From contig CM037865.1 of assembly GCA_021292105.1 (NCBI GenBank), forward strand, positions 74,847,152-74,911,151: a DNA stretch of 64,000 bases, read 5' to 3'. Within the stretch, counting starts at the first letter, position 1. Every line of letters starts with the position of its first letter. Of the stretch, positions 37,651 to 52,600 are shown in pieces. The notes beneath the pieces were generated by a model, which saw nothing but the letters and a program-made list of their open reading frames with translations, was not told the origin of the DNA and ran no database searches. The translations under genes and the position numbers were made by a program. Source of the stretch: Anadara kagoshimensis (lineage: Eukaryota > Mollusca > Bivalvia > Arcoida > Arcidae).

Positions 37651-40600
37651 TTGGCTTTAGGTTTGGGTTTAGGACGAAATCCTTTCTTTTGCTTTGGATC
37701 CTCACCCATAGGTCTAAAATAAAGAACAAATCACATCAATTATGATATCAATATTGATATAATCAAAAACAAACATACTAATCCATGTATAAACAATTAA
37801 TTAGGCATATGGCAGCTTAAATTAATCTGTAAAATTACTAACAAAGATTGAATGGGATTTACTTTGGTTATGAATATCTATGATTCCATTCCAGCTGCTA
37901 TTGGCTACTAATTTTGAAAAATTCTTTCAAAAAGTAACAAGTGCAAAGTTGTGAAAAATAACTTTAAAAAGGGACAATATTTTTACATCTTGGAAATTTG
38001 GCTACTAATAATTTTCAAATTTGTGGAAACCTAAGAATATCCATTCCATTTACCACATTGACTGTTGATTGTTTATTCGGAACTACAGCTTTCAAAAGAA
38101 CACCACAGCTCACCTGCACATGTGGTCCATCAAAAACTTTTACTTGACATATTGTCTATCACAAACATTTATACTGATGCTCTGTTATACCAATGCTTAT
38201 TTGTATTGTCTGATAAAAGATCTTACTTACCAAATGTCACACAGACAAATCAACACATACTGTAATCCACTTATATGTGTGTACTTAATTTAGGGATTTT
38301 ACTTAGAATAACAAAAATTTTATTTTAGCACACAAACTTTTCAGTGCACACCTAGTAATTTATAATTTACCAAAAGTGCTAAAATAAAACTGTCACTAAA
38401 ATTTCCCAGTTTACAGTAATTATTGATGGATAATTACCTCATGTAAGTGTCTCTTGGCCAGTTAATAAAATAAGAGAACACCCATGGTTTAGTAACACCC
38501 TGTCCGTGTCTTATAGTGTCTAAGTTTGCCCGTCTTTCCAGATTTTTCTCTCGTCTATACATGGCAGCTTCTCGTCTACGTTCAATTTCTTGCTGCATAA
38601 CTCTCCTGGCGTCTTCCTCCATCTTTTGTAACTGTAAGAGAAATCAATTTGTATACTCTGTACTTATCATTAACAAATACAGTTTAAGAGAACTGGTCCT
38701 GACAATAGTCAATAAACACTATTACTAAATCTGCTCTCTGAAATTTTCATAACAGTATAATAGTGCAACACACTGAACATTACTTGTTAGTTTGATTCAT
38801 TGGAATGTATACAGACGTTATTAGAAACAGAAGGATACAGGGTCTTGGTAATAATCTAAATGTAGATTCTGAGTTTTGAAAAATTATTTATTATTCATTC
38901 GACTAATTATTAGACAAGGAACCCAGTACATGGCACATGGACATTTTTTGATGCAAACCTAGTAATGAGGATTTTTGATGTGTTATAACATTGCCTCTTT
39001 CTTTACTTTTTCTGATAATGGTTTAAACTATTTTTACACTCATATGTATAATTATGTATATACAGTAAAACCTTGTTTTAATGCTCTCTATAATTTTGTA
39101 CCATCACTTATTGGCACAGTATTTGGAAGTCTCAAAAATTTTTTATGTATATGATTTTACCTCCAACAATCTTTTCTTTTCTTCTTCTCTCATTCTGTCT
39201 TCTTCCTCCTCTCTTCTCCTTCTTTGTTCCAGAAGTATTCTCTCCTCCTCTTCCAATCTTAGTCTGCATTAAAAATATAATTTATATAGATTAGTAAGGA
39301 ATAGATTTTAAATAAATCAGCATTGAGCTATCTTCAACTAGTCATGGTCCACCACAACAGAAATTCTCTATCATAACCATTAATGGTCCATCACAAAGAA
39401 AATCCTCTATCATAACCATTAATGGTCCTTCACAAAGAAATCCTCTATCATAACCATTAATGGTCCATCACAAAGAAATCCTCTATCATAACCATTAATG
39501 GTCCATCACAAAGAAAATCCTCTATCATAACCATTAATGGTCCATCACAAAGAAAATCCTCTATCATAACCATTAATGGTTCATCACAAAGAAAATCCTC
39601 TACCATAACCAATAATGGTCTATCACAAAGAAAATCCTCTATCATAACCATTAATGGTCCATCACAAAGAAATCCTCTATCATAACCATTAATGGTCCAT
39701 CACAAAGAAAACCCCTAGTCTACCTTCATATCAGTCAATTGATTTCAAACATTAATGGTTATATGCTTAATGACAAGGATACATTGTAATTCCAAATCTT
39801 CAAAGCAATCAACCCAACCAAGTCAAACCCATACAGATTCAAGATTTGATTCTTGATTTGAACCATTAATTGCTCAGCCACAGACATTTTTATGTGTTTG
39901 TTGTTATCTACTTTTATGTCTATCATATATAAATTATACCTCTCTCTTTCCTTTTCCTCTTCTAGTTTCTGTTGTTCCTCTGCCAACCTTCTACGTTCTC
40001 TGTCCTTTTCTGCTTCTTCATCTCTCAGTCTCTGAAGAGCTTCCTCATCTGCCTGTAGTTAGAAGTTTGAATTAATAAGACAATTTATGTCTATAAAATT
40101 TGTTGATGTCTTATACAATTGTCTACATTGTCTATTTATCTAAAGTATTTACGCCTATCTTCTAAATAAACAATAATGTACTGAATTTCAAATCCATTTT
40201 CAAAGAAAGAAACTAACAGTTCAATTCAAAATCTGGGTTAGGCCTTGCTCTAGAAACATAGGAGCCAAAAATTACTCAATGTTAAAATTCAGGAGCCAAT
40301 TTATATGTTAAAGAGCTAGTAAGACTCACAAACGAAAACGACAAAATATGTTAATCCAAATAAAATTCTTGATTAACACTGTTTCTAACACTTAATTCAT
40401 TTTCCAAATAATAGTTTTACTGTTTGTCTTATAATGAAATTGATCAACATTTTGGAGCAAACATATTAGCAAAAACAATGATTAGCAATCAGCTTAGTTT
40501 TAAATGACACCACAACTTTCCTAATACTTGTCTTAGTTTTTAAATCAACTGTCTTGATACAGATAAAACTTGACAAGTGCCCGTGAATGTTTTCTTTCTC

Positions 40601-43600
40601 TTCTCTCAAAAGTATAATCTCTCAAACATGTAAATTCTATTCATTCAAATAAATTATTTTAAAACATGCAGCAGCAAAATGCAGAATTCTTACTGTTGAA
40701 CCTACTGGTACTTTAAATTCTTGAAAATTTGTTCCTGTAAACTTAAATATTTTATACCTTAAATTTGTTTTTATGTGATGAAAAATAAATTATTTTGCAC
40801 AAAATTTCACTTTAGATGTGCATTAGATTGCAAATACACTAATCAATAAAACCCCATTTTGTCCACGGTAATATATTTTACAATACTATTTTCCAGGTGC
40901 CCCCACATAAAACGTCTCCCACTACTCACCATTCTCTCTATCTCCCTCTTCCAGGTGCTCCCATATAAAACGTCTCCCACTCACCATTCTCTCTATCTCC
41001 CTCTTCCAGATGCCCCCATATAAAACGTCTCCCACTACTCACCATTCTCTCTATCTCCCTCTTCCAGGTGCTCCCATATAAAACGTCTCCCACTACTCAC
41101 CATTCTCTCTATCTCCCTCTTCCAAATGCCCCCATATAAAACGTCTCCCACTACTCACCATTCTCTCTATCTCCCTCTTCCAGATGCCCCCATATAAAAC
41201 GTCTCCCACTACTCACCATTCTCTCTATCTCCCTCTTCCAGGTGCCCCCATATAAAATGTCTCCCACTACTCACCATTCTCTCTATCTCCCTCTTCCAGA
41301 TGCCCCCATATAAAACGTCTCCCACTACTCACCATTCTCTCTATCTCCCTCTTCCAGATGCCCCCATATAAAACATCTCCCACTACTCACCATTCTCTCT
41401 ATCTCCCTCTTCCAGATGCCCCCATATAAAACGTCTCCCACTACTCACCATTCTCTCTATCTCCCTCTCTCTTTCTTCTTCTTCTTCTGCCCTTCTTTTT
41501 ATTTCTTCCATTTCTTCCTGTAAACAAAAACATCATCGTGACAATAACTCCTAGAGTACATGATAAAATAGTTATAGTTTTGAATACATGTGGTATCTGT
41601 CTACTATGTGTCTGGATTCAAGGTTACTGATTCTGTACATAGTAATACCAATACTGAAGTCAACCAACAGTGACTGATATTTGACTACAATTCACTATAG
41701 GTTACAAAAGATCGCCATATAGATGATACATGGTCAAGTTGCTACCCACTGATGGTACTACAGTGACTGCATCTATTATAACTTAAAATACCTGTCAAAG
41801 ATATGAATCTGAACAAATATGGCAAACCAAATTATTTGATACTGAATTAAAATAAAGCAGCTCATTCTGTAAGACCGATGTGGCCATTTATTGCTCTCAC
41901 CTCTAATCGTTCAGCTGCAAGTCTTTCTTCTTCATCAAGTTTTCTCTCCTCATCTTCCTGGAATCTTCGTTTTATTTCAGCATCTTCAATCTGTGAAAGC
42001 ATATCTTGTTCACGTCGTTTTGCAGCATCCATCATGGATTTTCTTTCTCGTTCACGTTTATCAATGATTTCTTGCTTCTTCTTGCGTTCTAGTTTCAGCT
42101 TCTCCTTGTTTCTCTTTCTTCCCGTTGTTTCTTCCTGGAATCTGGCCAGTGGCCATTCTGACATCTTCCTCTGCCTGTGATATCTGCTCAGCCTCTTTAG
42201 CTAATCTCTCCATTTCCAACTTTATTTCCTAAAATTCAAAATTAATTTTATTATGACACTATACTATCATCTATAGTTAAGGTAAAGAGTAAAGACAGTC
42301 TAGTTTTAATGAATCATATTCTGACAACAAAAATTAAGCTTTATGGATTTGTGTTGAAAAAAGAACTTTGTTGGTAAAACATTAATGTAGGTTCTTTTTC
42401 CTAATGATTGAAATTACATTGTATTTATGTTTTGTTTTTCAGGTTGGTATGAAAACGATCAAGAATAGCAAACAGCATGAGTGTCTTCATACAGATTCCC
42501 AAAATCTGCTAAGCTCCATTACCATACACAAAGGTAAAGGGCTAATCACTTCATTATTTGTTTACGTCAAACGTCATGGAATTGTGTTGTGTGGCTCTCT
42601 GACTTATAGAAGAATGAAATCAATCTGCCTCAAAGGCTTCATTGAACAAAAAGAAACATGTTGACTGTAATTGAGAATCTGTACTCTTTTTTCTTAGATG
42701 GAGAATCTTGGAAGGCATACCTGTCAAAAAACTTGTTCTACTTACAATTTCTCTATCTTTTGCTATTCTTTCTGCTTCTTTTCTCTCTGCTTCTTTCTCT
42801 GATATTTTCTCCTGCAATGCCTTTACCTCTTCAAGCCGTTTCTAAAACATGAAAAAAAATATAAAAATATAGTATTAATAAAAATCAAGTATGAATTCCT
42901 TGAAAACTAAAACCATCTATTGTTTGTCTCTCATGTAACCTGTACATAAAAAATCACAAAATCATCTGTTACTTTAAATAAGCTTTCTTCTTTTACAATG
43001 ACTCAGCATTTTGACCAAAAAATTTTTCTTAACATCAAACACATTGTAGCCCAGCTGATATTACATGTACTAGTGGTTGGTCGATAAATGACAGGTTAAC
43101 TGTCTGCTGGTTCTATCAAGGAATTTGAAATTTCAAGTAATATCTTCTTTGAATGTGAATGTCAAAGTTTTCTATGTCAATGTACCATGATTCCAATCTC
43201 ACTAATGAACATAAAGAATAGCAAAAGTATAAATTACTGCAACCTCATCTTTAACTTCAACATTTTTTAAATAGGTAAGGTATTCTCACACAAAAAAAAA
43301 CACTCATACATAGAAACAAACAAAAGTTACCAATTTTTCTTGTTTTTGTTGTTCCTTTATCCTGGCCCTCTCTGTTTCCATGGTACTCTTTTCTTCTTTG
43401 GCTTTCTTTTTTCCTTTTTTACCTTGAGCAGGTTTGCCTTCAGCAACAGGCTTCTTTTTCTTCAGCCTTGGTGACTCCATTTCATCTAATTTTTGTGTTG
43501 CCAACAAAACTTTTTCCTGTACATTAAAATAGCATCGACCAATACAACTTGTATGATTACTATTAGGCCAATTTAGAATGAATAGACAAAATCACATTTG

Positions 43601-46600
43601 AAAAAAAGTTTTTTATTTTAAATTCACTTTATTGGGTTAGCTTTATAGTATACTGTCATTTAGGGTTTTTAATTTGTAGATTTTAAAACTACTGATAAGG
43701 AACAAAATAAAGAAATCGTAAAATAATTTACACTGACACATATGGTTTATTGCAAAAATACATGAAATAAGGAAATAAAAAAAATTATTCAAAGAGAATT
43801 GCAATTATGTAGAAATTGATGTCGTCAATATGTAACAAGTTTCCAATGAATCAGATGTCTTTCCTGCCCATCTTAGGCTTTAAAACAACACATACATATA
43901 CAACAATAATGCAGCTAATGACACTGGAAAATTAAAGCCAATTTTCATACTTATGGTGATTGTATTGGACAATTGTTGTACATGTTGTTACAGTATCACA
44001 CTACATATTTCTTAATTAAAACCACTCTTGTTTACAATATAGAATGTATACATGGAGTATAAAAAATATAAAGATACACATTATACATAAATACTTACAG
44101 CCATGGCTTGTTTAGCTAGTTCCAGTTCTTCAGCAGTCAAACCACCTTCCACATTTTTCATTACAGTGCCAGACAACTCTGATTGCATCATTTCAGACAC
44201 TAAAACAGTTAATGCAAACAAAAATTACTGTATTTCCATAAATTCAGTGCACATGGAAAATGCAAGAATAAAGTCGTATTTTCCAACAAACTCACAAAAA
44301 AATTGTCAAAACTTAATACAAAATATACTGACCTAATAGGGAAAAATATTTTTCCTTCATGAAAATGTGAACTTAATTCTGTACATAGAGCAATTTTTTT
44401 AACTTTCACAAAACAACAAATATGACTATGTCAAAATTATCCCTTCTGTACCTTCTTACTTGGAACAACTATACACGTTATGTCATAATTTAAATATTTA
44501 TGATGATCACACCTGGAAAAAACCCGAGCAACAATGAACTACCTGACCCTAAATGCCCTGATGTAACTTTGAATAAGGCCCAATAGGTGTATAAACTTAA
44601 TCAAATCAAATTTCCACAATTTTTGCAAAATTTCTCTATGTACAGTAGAACTGAACAATAATGTTTTTAATTAAAAATATAATTTGGTTAGGTCAGTGCA
44701 TTTTAAATGCATTTTATTGATAGTTTAATGGAAACATTTTCAATTAAAAGAAATAAAGAATAAAAACCATGTGCCATCAATTTATGGAAACACAGTAATT
44801 GACTTTAAGTATTTACTAATAATTTTAAAAAAAAAGTTGTGTAAAAGGATTCAAAACAAAAAGACAACAAATTGAATGAACATTCTTCCATCTCAAGATT
44901 AATTACATTTGTAATCTAAAACTATCCAAGTCTCAGTTTCAATTTTGTACAGATTACTATGGTTGGAGTTTAAGATTCCTTCTACAATATTAATGGGGGG
45001 TAACTTTTTTTCATAACAACCTTGTCCAGGGATTTATCAAGTCCATAATAAACAAGTTTATCTTCACAAAAAACAAAGCAATTTACTCTTTATTACTAGA
45101 CTGTACTTTACTAATTAAACACCCACTGGTTAGTTGTAGATAATGTCAGACAAATGACACTATAGGGTTACTAACCATTACTCCTATACTAGTCTGTACT
45201 AATTAAACACCCACTGGTTAGTTGTAGATAATGTCAGACAAATGACACTATAGGGTTACTAACCATTACTCCTATACTAGTCTGTACTAATTAAACACCC
45301 ACTGGTTAGTTGTAGATAATGTCAGACAAATGACACTATAGGGTTACTAACCATTACTCCCTTACAAACAATAATGTCATAAAAGTTAGCATGGACGCAT
45401 GTAGTTCAGTTGATAGAACATAAGGCTCCTACAGGTTGTTGGTGCAAACCCTGACAGGACAGGTTGTGACCTTAGCAAGTTACTGGATAATGGACTGGTG
45501 GGACTGGAGTCTCTGGGACTGCTGTCTCAGTGAGTTAGCACCTAAACCTTCTCCTTAGTGCACACTTGTACAAAGCAGACATACAGATAATACACACTGT
45601 CACCCAGCCTAGTGTGATTTGGTAATGTGACACTTGTTCCACAGTTGTGCCAATACAAGCCCAAGAATTACTATATGTGTCTAATAGTGAGTCTGTTTTT
45701 GTTCGTTTAATATCTTACTTTTCTCCACTCCTTTTTGAAGGTCATTATAAGAGTCCAGAGCACTTCTTCCAGCAGCTTCAGCAATATAATCAGGTATAAT
45801 GACCTTTTCTTTCTCTGGAGCAGCCTTTTTACGAAATCTTGGCGCAATCTCTTCTTCTGTAGGTTCTTTAACAACAAGAGGTTCATTTGCCTACAAAGTT
45901 TAAAACAAAATATAAATTTACCAATAGCAAGAATTGTCAATTACTTAGTAATCGCCATCTTGATGGCTTGTATAGAGCAAGAACATGAAAACTTAATATA
46001 AAATTATGAGACACACATGCATGAAATAGAGGTTGGAAGTGTTTTGTGTGATCAATACCCTATAACATTAGAGCAGAGTGGTATAGAAAATGTTAATTAT
46101 TTCCTGAATGTCATTTTACTGGAAAAACATCAACTAACGTGATTCCATAATCAAAAGCAAAAAGTTATGCTGAACAAAAAGTTATCAGGTATTATATGAC
46201 TGCATGTTCCTGGTGAATAGTAATTATATAGATATATTGTTGGTATGCTGAACAAAAAGTTATCAGGTATTATATGACTGCATGTTCCTGGTGAACAGTA
46301 ATTATATAGATATATTGTTGGTATGATGAACAAAAAGTTATCAGGTATTATATGACTGCATGTTCCTGGTGAACAGTAATTATATAGATATATTGTTGGT
46401 ATGCTGAACAAAAAGTTATCAGGTATTATTATATGTCACACATACTAAAACACTTTTCATTGGATGTTTTCCGATCACATGACATGTAATAAATGAGATA
46501 TTTCCCACAGAATCACTGTCAGCGTGTGACAACCTCTCACTGCCATGTGATAACCTCTCACAGCCATGTGATAATACTATTATCACCTGGTGATAACACG

Positions 46601-49600
46601 GTACAAGGGAAATAACTTATACAACTAGACCGTGTTGTTATTTTTGTAAACAATAACAATGACGGCCAGTTGTTTTTTGTAGTTCGTTGGAAGCGGACTT
46701 GGAGTTAATTATGCATGACAAAGATGCAGAAAACACAAAAAGGGGCAACTAAGCTTTAGTGAAAATACTTGTACTAAAAATGCATTTGATGGAAACAGAA
46801 ACATGAGAAAGAGAGGTAAACTTAGATTCTGCAGAATATAAAGTATGTAGACGAGCGCCAGTAAAGGATGGTTGAAAGTGTAAACTGGCAGCATTTAATT
46901 TAATTTAAAATTTATATATTGTTTGTGTCATTTTACATGGTAAGCTTTGTTTTGGTATAATAAAATAATAATTGCCCTCTAGGTATGTGGACATCCAGAA
47001 TTGTCCACATACCTAGAGGGCAATTATTGTATATTATATGACTGCATGTTCCTGGTGGTATGCTGAACAAAAAGTTATCAGGTATTATATGACTGCATGT
47101 TGGAACAGCAATGAAATACATATGGCGGGAAAAAGTATCAGGACCGCTTCGCGTCTGCGGGGCAGTGAATTGCCACATACTGTTCACATTAGATTGTTGA
47201 TTACGTCACTGATAACACCAATCAAAAGATGTATCTAGATCTTATAATTTTAATCTTAAATTATAAGATCTAAATAAATTTTTACTGTTTACGCATGGAT
47301 TTTTAAGAAATATGCTTCCCGGAAAACCGAAGACATTGTGACGTAAATGGTGTTATCAGTGACGTAATCAACATAGAAATGTGAAGTGTGTGGTAATTCA
47401 CTGTCCTGCACACAAGATGCGGTCCTGATACTGTTTCCCGCCAAATGTATCTCATTATATAGATATACTGTTGGTATGCTGAACAAAGTTATCAGGTATT
47501 ATATGACTGCATGTTCCTAGTGAACAGTAATTATATAGATATATTGTTGGTATGCTGAACAAAAAGTTATCAGGTATTATATGACTGCATGTTCCTAGTG
47601 AACAGTAATTATATAGATATATTGTTGGTATGCTGAACAAAAAGTTATCAGGTATTGTATGACTGCATGTTCCTGGTGAACAGTAATTATATAGATATAT
47701 TGTTGGTATGCTGAACAAAAAGTTATCAGGTATTATATGACTGCATGTTCCTGGTGAACAGTAATTATATAGATATTGTTGGTATGCTGAACAAAAAGTT
47801 ATCAGGTATTATATGACTGCATGTTCCTAGTGAACAGTAATTATATAGATATATTGTTGGTATGCTGAACAAAAAGTTATCAGGTATTATATGACTGCAT
47901 GTTCCTAGTGAACAGTAATTATATAGATATATTGTTGGTATGCTGAACAAAAAGTTATCAGGTATTATATGACTGCATGTTCCTAGTGAACAGTAATTAT
48001 ATAGATATATTGTTGGTATGCTGAACAAAAAGTTATCAGGTATTATATGACTGCATGTTCCTGGTGAACAGTAATTATATAGATATATTGTTGGTATGCT
48101 GAACAAAAAGTTATCAGGTATTATATGACTGCATGTTCCTAGTGAACAGAAATTATATAGATATTTTGTTGGTATGCTGAACAAAGTTATCAGGTATTAT
48201 ATGACTGCATGTTGCTGGTGAACAGATATTATATAGATATATTGTTGGTATCAATAGTCAAGATGGAAAGAAAATACGGTGACAGCTAAAAAATACATGA
48301 TACTTTAAATCATGTAATTACAACATACAACAGTTAAAAGTCTCTATCTGAACCATAAATAATAACTACAAATATTTATACCTTAAATCACAAAGAATAC
48401 AATATGTATGTGTAAATAAAATTGTTTGTTTTTATTTTAATACTTCTGAATATTAAATACAAGAACTAATAATCAAGAATTTACACATAACAACAGAGGT
48501 ATCCATATAATGTTTTATACAATACTGAAAAAATCACAACATGATTTATACCAAATTCATGATTTTTTATCTGTTTTGTTTGTGCATGTCAAATCTTCAG
48601 TTTAAATATTGGCAGGTTTATTTTATATTATATTTTTTATATATTTCATTCATAAAATGTATAATATGACACCTAGAAAGATACCAAAATCTAATTAAAA
48701 CAGTGCTATGATTTACCTCAGTGGCGCCCTCTTCTGGTTGTACAGATAATATATCCAAGGCATCTGAGTAATCTTTCTTTTCTTCTGGCTTGCTCTCCAC
48801 TTTTTTGGCTTGAGTTTTTGATTGTGGTTTCTTAAATAGAAAATTTGAAACTCATATTGTTATAACTTAGAAAACTATTATACATATAGATAGAGGTAAT
48901 ATTTCATACTAAATTACCCTGCTGCTTTTTTTACACAGTATAATACAATGCACTGAATCTTTAAAGAACTACATGAATGGTATGATTGTTTTTGCAGGAT
49001 ACGATTTACTAGTGTACAATCCAAATTCAACAACTTTTAACTGATATAGTAGAGTTGAACTGCATTTTTCATATTTTATGAGTAAATAAAATCTTGTTTT
49101 AATGCACCTCAATAACTTTGCCAACTTGCTTATCACCATGGTATTTTGTAGTCCCAAACTCTATTTTCATGTTTTTCTGTAAAAGTCTCCATCTAATTAT
49201 CACCAAACTCTCTATAGTTCAACAATCTGGTCAAACAAATGATGGCAATGAATGGAGATTTTACTGTATATCTGACAAGAATCAGTAGGTACATGTAAAT
49301 CTGACAAGATATCAGTACTTACTTTTTGTGCTGGTGGTTTTGAAGTTTTTGATTTTTTGGCATCTTTTTTATTTTTAAACTGATCAGCCTCAGCTTTTAA
49401 ACTATCAAGTATACTCTTCTCTGATGGTGGTTCTGGAAATAAAAATAAAAGCAAATTATTATCAAGTGTAAATATAATAAGTTTACTAGTAATTAAGCCA
49501 AGGCTTATCAACACCTTCAAAAAGTTTTATGGACGTCATCACAGTATTGTTTATAAGTACATGTATGATGTCTCTGTTTTCAAATTACCCTGGATATATT

Positions 49601-52600
49601 TGTCATCCAAAGTTCAAATTTTTTTTTTCATTAATAACTTTGAATCCACATGTGTTGAGTGTAGCTAAACTGGAGGTACTTATTCTTCCAAAATACCTGG
49701 CCTTGCTTCCTTGGTGGAAGTTTATGTGTTTTACATAGTAAGCTAGTTTCAAAGCTTTTACTTAGCTTTGGGATTGTGATTTGGACATGGATTGGTATGT
49801 TTGTTTTTTTATTTACTAATTATGTATCTAGGTTACACAGGAGACGTTTCACTTCTTTTGGATGATTACGGATTTTTATATCAGTGTGAGAGCATAAAAT
49901 GACAACACATGTACTTTATTCCATTTCTTATAGGTACACAGTCAACATAAAAATATACCAGTATGTTAACCCCATGAAATTTACTATTGGAGATTTGACT
50001 AAAATGTCATGTGTGGGTAAGACTCCCTCAATCATTTACTATAACATACTTTTTAGGTGATAAACATCAATATTGACTGAATACTGTAAATGTATGAAGT
50101 AAGTACAAATTATAGTGTGTTAAAATTATAATATGAGTATATTGATGAGGACATGAATTAGTGTAAATCTCAGTGATTACCTTGTACACAATGATCATTA
50201 TTAACTAGCAGTGGATTTTAATTAGCACTACTTCTTGTGAAAAATGCTAAAATCAGTACAACACTAAAATTAATATGATTACAGTATAACATCCCTTATG
50301 TCCTATGTCTACAGTATAACATCCCCTATGTCTACAGTATAACATCCCCTATGTCTACAGTATAACATCCCCTATGTCTACAGTATAACATCCCCTATGT
50401 CTACAGTATAACATCCCCTATGTCTACAGTATAACATCCCCTATGTCTACAGTATAACATCCCCTATGTCTACAGTATAACATCCCCTATGTCTACAGTA
50501 TAACATCCCCTATGTCTACAGTATAACATCCCCTATGTCTACAGTATAACATCCCCTATGTCTACAGTATAACATCCCCTATGTCTACAGTATAACATCC
50601 CTTATGTCTACAGTATAACATCCCTTATGTCTACAGTATAACATCCCCTATGTCTACAGTATAACATCCCCTATGTGTACAGTATAACATCCCTTATGTC
50701 TACAGTATAACATCTCCTATGTCTACAGTATAACATCCCTTATGTCTACAGTATAACATCCCCTATGTCTACAGTATAACATCCCCTATGTCTACAGTAT
50801 AACATCTCCTATGTCTACAGTATAACATCCCCTATGTCTACAGTATAACATCCCCTATGTCTACAGTATAACATCCCCTATGTCTACAGTATAACATCCC
50901 TTATGTCTACAGTATAACATCCCCTATGTCTACAGTATAACATCCCTTATGTCTACAGTATAACATCTCCTATGTCTACAGTATAACATCCCCTATGTCT
51001 ACAGTATAACATCCCCTATGTCTACAGTATAACATCCCCTATGTCTACAGTATAACATCCCCTATGTGTACAGTATAACATCCCTTATGTCTACAGTATA
51101 ACATCCCTTATGTCTACAGTATAACATCCCCTATGTCTACAGTATAACATCCCCTATGTCTACAGTATAACATCCCCCCTATGTCTACAGTATAACATCC
51201 CCTATGTCTACAGAATAACATCCCTTATGTCTACAGTATAACATCCCCTATGTCTACAGTATAACATCCCTATGTCTACAGTATAACATCCCCTATGTCT
51301 ACAGTATAACATCCCTTATGTCTACAGTATAACATCCCCTATGTCTACAGTATAACATCCCTTATGTCTACAGTATAACATCCCCTATGTCTACAGTATA
51401 ACATCCCCTATGTCTACAGTATAACATCCCCTATGTGTACAGTATAACATCCCTTATGTCTACAGTATAACATCCCTTATGTCTACAGTATAACATCCCT
51501 TATGTCTACAGTATAACATCTCCTATGTCTACAGTATAACATCCCTTATGTCTACAGTATAACATCCCCTATGTCTACAGTATAACATCCCCTATGTCTA
51601 CAGTATAACATCCCCTATGTCTACAGTATAACATCCCCTATGTCTACAGTATAACATCCCCTATGTCTACAGTATAACATCCCTTATGTCTACAGTATAA
51701 CATCTCCTATGTCTACAGTATAACATCCCCTATGTCTACAGTATAACATCCCCCCTATGTCTACAGTATAACATCCCCTATGTCTACAGAATAACATCCC
51801 TTATGTCTACAGTATAACATCCCCTATGTCTACAGTATAACATCCCCTATGTCTACAGTATAACATCCCCTATGTCTACAGTATAACATCCCTTATGTCT
51901 ACAGTATAACATCCCCTATGTCTACAGTATAACATCCCTTATGTCTACAGTATAACATCCCCTATGTCTACAGTATAACATCCCCTATGTCTACAGTATA
52001 ACATCCCCTATGTGTACAGTATAACATCCCTTATGTCTACAGTATAACATCCCTTATGTCTACAGTATAACATCCCCTATGTCTACAGTATAACATCCCC
52101 TATGTCTACAGAATAACATCCCCTATGTCTACAGTATAACATCCCTATGTGTACAGTATAACATCCCTTATGTCTACAGTATAACATCCCTTATGTCTAC
52201 AGTATAACATCCCCTATGTCTACAGTATAACATCCCCTATGTGTACAGTAAAACATCCCTTATGTCTACAGTATAACATCCCCTATGTCTACAGTATAAC
52301 ATCCCCTATGTCTACAGTATAACATCCCCTATGTCTACAGTATAACATCCCCTATGTCTACAGTATAACATCCCCTATGTCTACAGTATAACATCCCCTA
52401 TGTCTACAGTATAACATCCCCTATGTCTACAGAATAACATCCCCTATGTCTACAGTATAACATCCCCTATGTGTACAGTATAACATCCCTTATGTCTACA
52501 GTATAACATCCCTTATGTCTACAGTATAACATCCCCTATGTCTACAGTATAACATCCCCTATGTCTACAGTATAACATTCCTTATGTCTACAGTATAACA

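Larger units (their letters stand above)
46170..48250. repeat. 78-bp minisatellite interrupted by two insertions
   Basis: The unit contains TATGCTGAACAAAAAGTTAT, CAGGTATTATATGACTGCAT and AATTATATAGATATATTGTT. About 3.3 copies lie at 46170-46430, one to two partial copies at 47028-47108 and about ten copies at 47456-48250. The gaps are inserted DNA (46437-47027 and 47110-47455) that split individual units, so the array is older than both insertions. It lies in the intron between exons 45719-45890 and 48717-48830. Confidence 0.95.

Noticed and set aside
41878..42180. Plus-strand Ser-rich 100-codon frame
   Set aside because: It is the antisense shadow of the coiled-coil exon 41901-42228.
42404..42664. 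86-codon plus-strand frame preceded by a good-looking TTTTTCAG acceptor
   Set aside because: It lies inside an intron of the minus-strand gene, has no partner exon and no recognisable protein motif; probably chance or an old insertion.
46151..48184. Repeated minus-strand frames with YNYCSPGTCSHIIPDNF-type units
   Set aside because: These are translations of the 78-bp intronic array (78 = 26 codons), not genes.
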